A stretch of 64,000 nucleotides of DNA from Bolinopsis microptera. Taxonomy: Eukaryota > Ctenophora > Tentaculata > Lobata > Bolinopsidae. The stretch lies in contig NC_087079.1 in NCBI RefSeq assembly GCF_026151205.1, positions 6,606,169 through 6,670,168 on the forward strand, read 5' to 3'. Positions 22,701-32,400 of the stretch are shown here, in pieces. The position numbers and the translations under genes are program-made. The notes beneath the pieces are model-generated. The model made no database searches, was not told the origin of the DNA, and saw only the letters and a program-made list of their open reading frames with translations. Each line of letters begins with the position of its first letter. The first letter of the stretch is position 1.

Positions 22701-25700
22701 AGACTGAGGACTCACTTCCTCAACATCATAAATAACCAGACTCCATTGGTAGTGCATTCAGGCAAGCAGCTTTGGAACTCTAACCTGTTCTCCTTCAGGG
22801 AGCTTCCTGTTTGAAAGTCCTTGAACAATAACAGGAGTGTACCTTCTACCAGGACATTCTGCTTTGCAGAACCCGTGGAGAAGATAGGGCTTCTCTGGGG
22901 GACATTTGCACCTGGCCGTGCATCTGAGGTGGGGGGATGCTTTGTTTTTTTGGTGTTTTTTGTACAAAACGATGAATTGTAAAATATAAATTTTTTAACG
23001 GGATCTTTTATTGAAGGAAACAGCACGGAACATTCTTTGTAACTATAAGAATCTGCCTTACTTTCTCTGACAAGCGTCTCCGACGTCATCACATGTTTTA
23101 TCACACCCAGTAGTTCCTTCCTCGTCACATGTTACCCATCTGAACCCTTTGTCCAGAAAATTTGGGGGACACTCTGGAAAGTGTAGGGTTAGCTTATACG
23201 GGGTTAATATCTGTTGTTTCCATTGACAAACTCATGTCGAACTCCATATCCATGGATTGATAATGAAGTACGTGACAATATTTTGTTTTAGATTCACAAA
23301 AACAAGCTGCACATCACCATTCACCTTGTTGTACTCTGTAACCAGTTTCGTCAGCTGTTCCGGTGGACGTGTCTAAAACTGTATGAGAATGGTTAAACTG
23401 TGTTTACGAGGTTTTTTAGATCATTTTAATCATGGTTACTGATAGACAAATATCATGTGATCTTGATGAGTTACAGAAATGTTGCAATCTTACGATCACA
23501 TGATGAGCACTGAAGGTTGAACTGGCCCGCTGATCGAACACAAGTGCAGTGCTGGCACCCTATGTTAACTGTCTTCCCCTCTGTAAGGATGTTATCCTCG
23601 TACTCACAACCTGCAACAATGGAAATGGTTACTGGTTACTGGTTACTGGTTACTGGTTACTGGTTACTGGTTACTGGTTACTGGTTACTGGTTACTGGTT
23701 ACTGGTTACTGGTTACTGGTTACTGGTTACTGGTTACTGGTTACTGGTTACTGGTTACTGGTTACTGGTTACTGGTTACTGGTTACTGGTTACTGGTTAC
23801 TGGTTACTGGTTACTGGTTACTGGTTACTGGTTACTGGTTACTGGTTACTGGTTACTGGTTAGTAAATAGTAGCTAGTGGCTGTTCATAATTCATATCAG
23901 GACATCAAGTTTTTTATAAACTAAAGTCATTATAACATCTACACACGTTAAAATTAACGAAATTCATCACATCTTACCAGTAATAGCGGGAGAGGTATCA
24001 CAGCTAGAATCCTGCTTACAGGAGGTCTGACCTCTGGTGCACGTGCACTTAACACAATCTCCCACCGACACTACTTCTCCTTCTCCCATTTTCATCCCGT
24101 TCCTTTCACAGTAAACTGCAATAATTGACGTTGTAAGAAATCTTATCTTATTTTATTCCATGTCACCAGAATGCCAGACATCAGGCTTCCTAAGTACCTG
24201 CTTAACTGGACTCCTGCGTATGGGAGAAGATTTAGGGCTAGGGGTCGTCTATAAGAAAGAACAGAATGAAATGTTTGCTGGAAGATGCTGCCGCGTTTTC
24301 AGGACAATTTTTGAAAAGATGTCAGAAGTGGGATTTGAACCCACGCCCACATTCGTGGACCAGGATGCTCCATCATACGACGGCAAGAGATTCTTGAGTC
24401 TAGCGCCTTAGACCACTCGGCCATCCTGACATGTTATATAAAAAGAAGAAGTGCTACTTATATCCACTTATCTCAGCTTATGTTCACCTCTACTCTTTCG
24501 AAATGCAAAAGTAGAAATGACATTCTGATATAGGATAGGCTGCAAAACCTTACCATTAGTATATTTTATAAAGCCTCATATTTCAAAATGTGTTGTCATC
24601 AATAACTCATCATCAAGTTAGAAATCACAAAGTTACTTGGGTTACAAACGCAAGTTGAACCCATGTCAGAAAAATCAATAATTATAAATTGCCATTTTTT
24701 GCAAATTAGCTCCCAGACCACTCACCCATTCCAGTATAAACTATTATGAAAATTAGCATAATTAATTCATGAAATGTCAGCTCACATATTCGAGGAGGCA
24801 AAGTTATAAAAATCAAACTGGAGTTTGAATTTATATCATACTGTAGGATGATGAAGCTTACTTATATTTGAGAGGACTGAATACTGATGAGCAAGAGTGT
24901 AATTAAAATGTTATCAATGTTATATTTTGTCGTGTATCGTCATCAGAGATCTTATTTGATTGTGCAAATCATTGATCCACCTTTAAATGATGACTCATGA
25001 TAGAATTTGATTGTAATTCGCACAGTTCATCAAACAGTTTTTGAAAAGATGTCAGAAGTGGGATTTGAACCCACGCCCACATTCGTGGACCAGAATGCTC
25101 CGTCATACGACGGCAAGAGATTCTTGAGTCTGGCGCCTTAGACCACTCGGCCATCCTGACTGTTACATAAAATGAAATATAATAACTGGTCTCTGTCTAC
25201 TTCAACCTATGTTCAACTCTTTCATATTACAAAAGTAGAATCGACTTTGTGGTATCGGAGAAGTGCAAAATAATCTAACAATTGATAAATATCATAGCAG
25301 TCGCCCATATTCAATATCATTTATTATGTGTTATAATCATCAAGTTAGGAATAACAGGGTTGATAAGGATGATACCAGCGCGATTGGAACCGACTTCAGA
25401 CTAATAAAATAACGGTGATAGCAGTTTTTAGACCCTTTACTAAACACCATCCAAGCATAGAAAATAAAAAAAATAAACATAAATTAGAAAAAAGACAGCT
25501 TACCCCTCTCCAGTTCAACACAGAGTGTAACCCTCTCTGCTGCTGAGTACTCCGTCTTCCACTTGCCAGTAGCTGAGTCCATGTGCACGTAGCCCGGTTT
25601 GGGGTGCCCTGTATCCCAGTTTTGGTATGATAATGACGTCATGATCTCCCGATTAGCCATCCACTGGTATCGACCTGCACCAAGTTATACATTTCAGATG

Positions 25701-27524
25701 TAGTTAAATTAATAGGTTTTATTATTAATTCTATTATACATTTCCTGATTTAATTCGACTGATTCAGATTGTATTGAGATATGCAATCAGATATGCAACT
25801 TATTATAAGTTGAACTTATATTCGCTGACTGATAACCGATCTTATCTCTCGAATATCCCCCTTGTTCTGATGACGTCACGATGACGTCACGATGACGTCA
25901 CGATCAACGACGTTTAACTGATCACATGATTCAACTGATTGATATGGACAATTTCTAGATATTATCATCTGGGTAACATTAAAAATCAATATGGACGTAC
26001 CACCCATTGATTGAATCAGTCCCAACCAAGCTTCTCCTATTCCATTATCAAGTAGATATTCCTGAAGTCTTCCGTTGCTTTCTTCATTCATCACAGGAAC
26101 CCACCTGAAATATATTTTTTGGTATTTTTTTATTCCCATTACAGTTAAAGTTACAGAAACGAACACATTCTCTGAGATACATTTCTCAGTACTATTCCAA
26201 TTAAAGTAACAGAAACGAACACATTTTCCTACCTAAAGTGGAACTTATTACCTGAGACCATCGTTAGAGCACCTCATCATACCCGCTGTAGCTCTATAGG
26301 TCCCAACATTCTTTATACGTAGTGCATAATGCTTCCAGAACACTGAAATGGTAAATTTTTAAACTCGTCAAACGGACAGATCAGCTTGTCAAAACTATTT
26401 TCCGAGCTAGTGTTGATCAAGGATGGTAAATGCGTTTTGGGGAGACTACGCGTAGATACTACGCATACGTATTTCCCGATGATAAATTACGTATTTCAAA
26501 TTTCTAATACTAGTAGTATGGTAGTCGACTACTACCTTTAAGTTGCAGTAACGCGCGAATATCTATATATAAATATTACATTGCAAATTACATGAAATTG
26601 TGGCCTAAGTGGTTAATGCGCCAGCTCCGTGTCAGTAGATTGTGAGTTCTAGACCCGGATAGGATAAATTATTCCCATACTTTTTGGCAATTATGAATAA
26701 CTAATGAATAACTAAAAATACCTCTGTAATATAACTAACAAGGTGAAATGAAATCGTCATCCGGCCGAAAAATTTATTATGGCCGTTTTAAAAGTTTATT
26801 ATAGCCGTTTTTTCTTTCCAGGCTGGATTCCTAGTCACTTTTTAAATTTATGCCATTGGGAAGTCCGTGTTAATCCGGTTTCAAAATCCAAGCAAGAGAG
26901 ACTTGTGATCTTAGTCTGCGGATATTGTAATAGATAAAAATGCACTGGAACTGGGTCTCGGGTGAAAGTCTATTCCTCGAGGGGGGGCATAACTGCTTTA
27001 TAACCTGAGAAGCTCTGCTCTGCAGCAGACTGACTGATTGGTTGGTTCAGCATAAGAATAGCAAGTCGCTGCAGCGTTTTCATTCGAGCACCGTAAAGTC
27101 TCCAAAACGACTGTCAGTATTGGCATTGCTATATACCACTGGGCCAGCGACTCGCGCGCAAATATCACTAATCTGTAATCACGTATTTCGTAAGAGATAC
27201 GCGCGTATTTTGAAAAATTTTACCATCAAAGAATTTAAGCGCCAAATTTTGCCGTATTTCACGTATTTCTTAGAATTTTTGAATACGGCATATTTACAGG
27301 CGATTTTTTGACGTATTTACCATCGATGGTGTTGATCGCGTTCGTGGGTATATATTAACCTCTTTTCGTGATTTTAAGTTACTTTTAAAAGTTGAACCAG
27401 GTAAATATTAGTCGGAAATGTCATAATATAAATGAAAACATTAGCAAATTGGCTTACGTGTGTCAGCAGAGAAAGATTGTCCAATAGTTGCTATGAAAAA
27501 CGACATGAAAACTAGAGACAACAT
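19798..27524 (-). CDS. Secreted C-type lectin / VWC / Ig multidomain protein, 18 exons, about 901 aa
   Basis: Exons: 27524-27458, 26342-26252, 26104-26001, 25674-25504, 24115-23978, 23610-23494, 23372-23325, 23173-23062, 22923-22785, 22626-22426, 22278-22170, 22058-21910, 21763-21592, 21457-21236, 21120-20977, 20845-20604, 20476-20282, 20082-19798. Order: signal peptide (MLSLVFMSFFIATIGQSFSA); C-type lectin domain in exons 2-4 (AWLGLIQ, QNWDTGHPKPG, TLCVEL); two VWC modules (exons 5-6); a Cys-rich linker (ECPPNFLDKGFRWVTC); two Ig domains (exons 9-13; FTLKCSAIGEP and RFACLASNKYG); then six VWC/pacifastin-like modules (exons 14-18) of form DDCxxCxC...C...C, e.g. FKDDCNTCICVAG. No membrane segment, so probably extracellular matrix or secreted. 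Exon 12 uses a weak GTGAAA donor forced by frame, and the last exon may stop earlier at a GTGAG donor, so the C-terminus is uncertain. Confidence 0.7.
23627..23862. repeat. Heptamer satellite (GGTTACT), about 34 copies
   Basis: An almost perfect run of GGTTACT in the intron between exons 5 and 6 of the lectin/VWC/Ig gene. Because 7 is not a multiple of 3 and no unit contains a stop in any + strand frame, it yields two long but meaningless open frames (TGYWLLV repeats). Confidence 0.97.
24312..24318 (-). terminator. RNA polymerase III terminator of tRNA-Leu copy 1
   Basis: The - strand sequence just after the tRNA is ATCTTTTCAAAAA; TTTT is the standard Pol III stop. The same sequence follows copy 2. 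Confidence 0.65.
24320..24430 (-). tRNA. tRNA-Leu(CAA), intron-containing, copy 1
   Basis: Read on the - strand it starts GTCAGGATGGCCGAGTGGTC and ends CCCACTTCTGACA: a 7-bp acceptor stem (GTCAGGA/TTCTGAC with one wobble), a Leu-type D arm, the CTCAAG anticodon loop (CAA), a long variable arm and a T arm with GGTTCAAATCC. An intron of about 27 nt follows the anticodon, as is usual for eukaryotic tRNA-Leu(CAA). The anticodon stem is CTAGA against CCTGG, which leaves one A-C mismatch, so this copy may be less active than copy 2. It lies in an intron of the lectin/VWC/Ig gene, in the same orientation. Confidence 0.9.
25050..25160 (-). tRNA. tRNA-Leu(CAA), intron-containing, copy 2
   Basis: Same length (111 bp) and layout as copy 1, differing at only a few bases. 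Here the anticodon stem is CCAGA/TCTGG and fully paired, the intron lies just after the CAA anticodon, and the B box GGTTCAAATCC is intact. A TTTT terminator (25043-25046 on the + strand as AAAA) follows. Both genes sit in one 1.4-kb intron of a protein gene and share the downstream ATCTTTTCAAAAA, which points to a local duplication of a transcription unit. Confidence 0.95.
25869..25902. promoter_or_regulatory. Three tandem CRE palindromes (TGACGTCA)
   Basis: The unit GATGACGTCAC is repeated three times in a row, giving three complete TGACGTCA palindromes, the high-affinity CREB/ATF site. It lies in the intron between exons 3 and 4 of the lectin/VWC/Ig gene. It could be a chance microsatellite; regulation is inference. 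Confidence 0.5.
26418..27328. mobile_element. hAT-like non-autonomous element in intron 1 of the lectin/VWC/Ig gene
   Basis: The 8-bp sequence GTGTTGAT occurs at 26410-26417 and 27329-27336. Between them the ends are imperfect inverted repeats: CAAGGATGGTAAATGCG at the left and the complement of CATCGATGGTAAATACG at the right. CA...TG ends and an 8-bp duplication are typical of hAT transposons. The 911-bp interior has repeated ACGTATTT motifs and a tRNA-like SINE fragment but no transposase. Confidence 0.7.
26595..26665 (+). mobile_element. tRNA-derived SINE fragment
   Basis: Contains GTGGCCTAAGTGGTTAATGC (A-box region of a Leu/Ser-type tRNA) and GAGTTCTAGACCC (B box), but the arms do not pair well enough for a functional tRNA. 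It lies inside the hAT-like element, so it may be a nested insertion or part of that element. Confidence 0.45.
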
Positions 27525-28466
27525 TTTTCCTGAAAAACAAAAAATGTTCGTTATCAATATTACTAAAATTATTCTTTTCCATTTAAGCTCTTTTAAAAAA
27601 GGTTCTTTTAAACTTTCAATCATTGAACTATAATTGAATCAAACTAATGGTGTGGGATTAGTGATAGTAGCTGGAATTAAATACGAACTGACGCCAATTT
27701 ATTTGATTCAGCTATGTAACATGTACTATCGCAAAATTCCAATTAATTACAATTATTGAATGTCGAACGGTTAAACTCAAACCAGTTCTCAAAAATTACG
27801 TTGACAAAAGTGATACTTCAAATTTGACGATTCTTTATAAAGCTCTAGATTAACAAATGCATTACCGCCATAAAATAGTTTCCTTAAACTTCCATGACGT
27901 AAATTAGATTTATTAATGGCCGGAAACCGACACTATTTTCAAATTTCATACTTTCTGCAGAACAGTTAATGGATGCCTTAAATAAACGTATCACAAGAAT
28001 GTGGCAAGAATGTGAATACTTATGAAAAAATAATGGCGTAATGCATCTGTGTCAAGATGATATGTAGCATATTATTGATTATCTTGGCACAATTGCATTT
28101 CACAGGTGTAATGGCTGTCAATGGTAAATATGGCTTTATTTCATAAACAATGCGTGCATGTCGACTATAATTACCGCCAAATGTCACTGCTCGCGTAAAA
28201 AATTAAAATCAATAAACGAAAGGTTAAAGCTTGAAGTGGTCATAAAAGGTAGTTTACTCAAATAGCTGCCACGTTTAATTGCCATGAAAAATGCTTCAAC
28301 TAATGAGCTAATAAATACATAATTAATTTGATTATAGAACGTTTCAGAATTATTTCTGTGTTTAGTTGCTAATCAAAATTATATTTGTGTGGTTAATAAA
28401 AGCAAGAGAATTAATCTTTTGGTCTCGGTTTTTCATAGTTGCTTCCATGACTAAATTTTCTTTTCG

Positions 28467-28583
28467 TTACGTCACTAAATTGGTAACTACGTCACTAACT
28501 TGGTAACTACGTCACTAACTTGGTAACTACGTCACTAACTTGGTAACTACGTCAATTACTTGGTAACTACGTCACTAACTTAG
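28467..28583. repeat. 20-bp minisatellite, about six copies
   Basis: Tandem units of GTCACTAACTTGGTAACTAC with a few substitutions. Confidence 0.9.
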
Positions 28584-29201
28584 TTATGAACTGAATTATA
28601 TCATTATAAAATTATACATAGAAACTAGTATGTGTGTCATGGAAACAAATCAAAAATTAAAAAACAGATTTTAAGAATTCAAACTGAATTAGTTTTAACA
28701 ATTAACTGACTATATATACTAGTAATTTTTTTTCTCACTAAATGAACAGTATTTGGAATTTACCAGTAAAATAACCTAAAATTGTAGTTCAGATGCTATA
28801 TTTCATTGAAGTAATAATTTTGTTTGACTTGTAAACATTTCTTCTAAAATTTATAGTATAGCGATTTGGAACGAAAATATAATTCTACATCGAGTAGTCT
28901 TAGCTCTTATCTTCACAAAATCTTCAATCAATATTGCTGAACTCGGTACAAAGTCATGCTCATTACTTAAACATTTGGCTGAATCGAAATGACAATGATG
29001 AGTAATCGAGAAATCTGACAACGTCTTTATTTAGCATTTCTGAAGTTTTTTTCAACAACAAGATACAAGGTCTCTCCCGAACGTTGGGATGGCCTGAGGT
29101 GCTTATCTCCTTTTCATTAACCCTGGGCCACTCTGTGTCGAGGCACTATACTAGCTGTAGGGGGGTTATTCCTACGAGCCAGAGAGTGTGTATCACCAGC
29201 C

Positions 29202-29290
29202 GACCGGGTGGTGTAGTGATAACACGATCGCCTCCCAAGCAGAAGACCTGGGTTCAAATCCGGTCGGATTCAAGTCGGTCAGCTTTACCA
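29202..29290 (+). mobile_element. tRNA-Gly-like SINE head or tRNA pseudogene
   Basis: GACCGGGTGGTGTAGTGATA followed by a CTCCCAAGC anticodon-like loop and GGGTTCAAATCC resembles tRNA-Gly(CCC), and CCGACCG pairs with CGGTCGG. The T stem does not pair in either register, so it is not called a functional tRNA. Confidence 0.5.
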
Positions 29291-29461
29291 AGCTGTGATT
29301 TGGTACAGCTTCGAAGTTTTTTCACAGAAGCATAACCGCGTTAATACTACCAGTAACATCTTGTGAAGTATCTCACTGAAGAATTATCACTTCAGTCACA
29401 TGATCACATGATAACATGTTACAACACGTGACACAACACGTGACACAACACGTGACACACC

Positions 29462-32400
29462 TCATGTGAGCACGTGAAAGAGCAGAAACGTACCTAACAC
29501 CAGACTAACCAGTCCTCTCTGACCCCCACTACAAAGAGTGGATATATTGAAGTTATTGGTGCAAGGGAGTAGACTATACGACAACTCCCCAAAAGACACA
29601 TTAAACACACTGGTAGTGTTCCGAGCTGCCAGCTGGTTGCTAGGTGTTACAGAACTGCACGTGCAATCTGGAGACAGGTCGTTAAGAAGCAGCAAGTTAG
29701 TCCCCTTTACTGGAGCTGAATGTAGAGTTTTATCACACGTGGTGCACGCTAACTTGTGCACCTCTGCTGCACTATTGTGGTTGAGTTTGTAGACAAAGTA
29801 GTCCTTGCAGCATCTGTAGAAGGAGTCTTGTCGCTTGAGACTGATGGTTGAACCTAGCTGACTGTGGGAGGTAGCGAGTGTGATGGTGTTGTAGAGAAGG
29901 AGGAGAGTGTTGCTAAGTGACGTGGCGGAGGATGCTGGCTTGGTTTTGTTTTTGCAGGTTTGTAAACAGTTCTTGTAGGAATCACGTGAATAAACTGAAC
30001 GGTTCAGCATTTGATCCATCAGCTGAAATTTTGTTAAATTAGCGGATAATATACAGCGCTCTTATTCACCATTACAACATATGTAAGTCAGGCTAAAATA
30101 GCAATTTTATTTTATAATTTGTTACCTCTTGCCTAATGTAAGATTCGGAACACTTTTATAAGAGTTCATTTAAATTATTAGAAAAATAAATCTCATTCTG
30201 AAGATTTTCGGGGATTATTTCTTTGTTTATTATAGTGGTTGCAATTTTATTCTCATTCTCTTGTATATATACTTTTTGACTATTGGGTAAATTTACTTTT
30301 TATATTAGGTCAGACATAACCATGTAATTTGACTTTTGAATCGTTTAATCCGTTTAATCCGTTACCTCTGGGAAAACTGCTGAAAGATGCTGGTCCACCA
30401 TCATCTCAATATCGTTAACTGGCTCAATGGAGTTAATGAAACCCTTGTCATCTAGCAGATATGTCTGAATTGGAGGCTCTCTGTAGCTGACTTCTAAAGG
30501 CAGAAGGTTAAAATACATCATGAAATTGTGACTATCATAACATTCTCATTGAACCAACGAGTAAGACAAAAAAGGTAATTAAGACAAAAAGGTAATTAGA
30601 ATTGCAACGTTAGATTTAGAAATTATAATAATCAATTTGATGGACAATGAGGATTGAGGAAATTGGAACTTACTTCCCAGTTTGAATATTTCTAAAAGAG
30701 ACAGTTTGTAGAACTCTGTTCCGACTATCGCTGGAGTAATTGCTGTGGAATCTGAGATAAAAACAAGTTACATAATTGAGTAAAACTTTTGCACTTCTCT
30801 GCTCGAATTCAAGTCACTACAAATTTTAAACGCGATTAACATTTTAAATATCTTTATTCACCTTGCTGAAGAATAATATTTCTAGTCAAGAAGAAAGCAT
30901 CCTGTTCTCTGTAAGCTGAACTACGACGTTGGGGACCCATAGTAAGCCGATCATCTGCTTCTAGCGATGCGACTAGTCGCTCATTTTCAGTGAATATTTG
31001 AGAGTTTTCTTCAACTTCAAGCCACCCCTTGAGGTTGTAGAGAAGAAGACCTGCATTTGTGTACAGCATTACTGGAACGATCTGAAACATATTCTATGTA
31101 ATAATGTTCAGCTTCTTCTGGGCCGGATTAAAACATTTCGCCTTACTTAAAGCTTTAAAGCTTAAAGCAGGTCTATGAAGGATTGAACGGTATCTGGCAT
31201 CTATTTACAAATATAATTGCTTAAAGTTCTTCGCGGAACAATCAAACAACAGTCTTTAAACTGGATCTCAGAACAATCAGACAGTCTTTAAACTGGATCT
31301 CAGAACAATCAGACAGTCTTTAAACTGGATCTCAGAACAATCAGACAGTCTTTAAACTGGATCTCAGAACAATCAGACAGTCTTTAAACTGGATCTCAGA
31401 ACAATCAGACAGTCTTTAAACTGCATCTCAGAACAACGGTTCCTGTACTGTAGTGCGACACGTACCCTAGTGCGAAACCTTCAAGATCGATACTGTCGCA
31501 CTAGAGTACGCTACCTGGATCGTAGTGCGACACGTACCGTACTACGACAAAGGGTGTTTTTGTCGGACTTCGCACTAGAGTACGTGTCGCACTACAGTAC
31601 GATTACCCAGAACAACTCACATCAGTAGACTGAGCTGGCCACGCTTTCCTCACAATATCACTGACAACAGAATAGTGGGCCGCTGTTTCGTTCATAACAT
31701 ATGTGTTGAACCTAGGAGTAGGAAGTCATCATTAAAATGAAGATTTGCTTTACTTTAAGTTCGGAATCATATTACGATTACGTGAAAATTTTAACCAATA
31801 ATAATTTTTCCTCGACCAAAAATGTAACGTTTCAATCTGAGTAAATACCTGACGGTTTCCTTGGGAGTATCTCCCAGTTGTTTGAACCATCCAGTAATAG
31901 ATATTGATATCTGAGGACTTAGCGGAGTGTCCTCTACAAGAGAACTCCCAGGGTTGGCAAGAATTCTCTTAAGATCGGGATAACATCAGTCAGATTCTTA
32001 CTGGACTCAATCTCGTTGGAGAAGGCTGTGGGGATGGCCAGGGCTAGGAAGAAGGGGAAGGATTTGACGGGCGTGTAGTGGTATTGCATTTTAGTGTATA
32101 GCTCTCTGCCTCGCTGAGGGGAGGGGACAGTTCTTGTTATTCAATTTGCTCAGATAAATGCATTGCGCTTATTTTAACTAACAGATAGTTTCTCTAAATT
32201 TTTTGTCGCACAAAATGAAATTCCCGTTAGCCTTTTTAAATCTTAAGCGGAGTGAATCTATTTGTGCTTCAAGAAATTGAAAACTCCATTGATACTTATC
32301 CAAGTATGTATATATACAGAAATATTCACTAATATTTCTGTTTGAAGATCTGTTCTATACCTCCAATGAAAAGCTGTAGTGATAGAGACAGTTCCCCTCG

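Larger units (their letters stand above)
27525..29461. other. Intergenic region between the lectin/VWC/Ig and alpha2-delta genes
   Basis: About 1.9 kb. No coding exon is seen. It holds a 20-bp minisatellite (28467-28583), a tRNA-like SINE head (29202-29290) and a short run of CACGTGACACAA repeats (about 29420-29465). The promoter of the lectin/VWC/Ig gene should lie at its left edge. Confidence 0.5.

Noticed and set aside
23517-23870. Open frames with TGYWLLV repeats
   Set aside because: Translation of the GGTTACT heptamer satellite; not a gene.
29202-29272. A possible tRNA-Gly(CCC) gene
   Set aside because: The acceptor arm pairs but the T stem does not in any register; more likely a SINE head or pseudogene.
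31934-32002. Read-through of alpha2-delta exon 12 into the following intron
   Set aside because: The frame continues about 25 codons to a stop, but a GTAAGA donor and a TCTCTTGTAG acceptor join exon 12 to exon 13 in the right phase.
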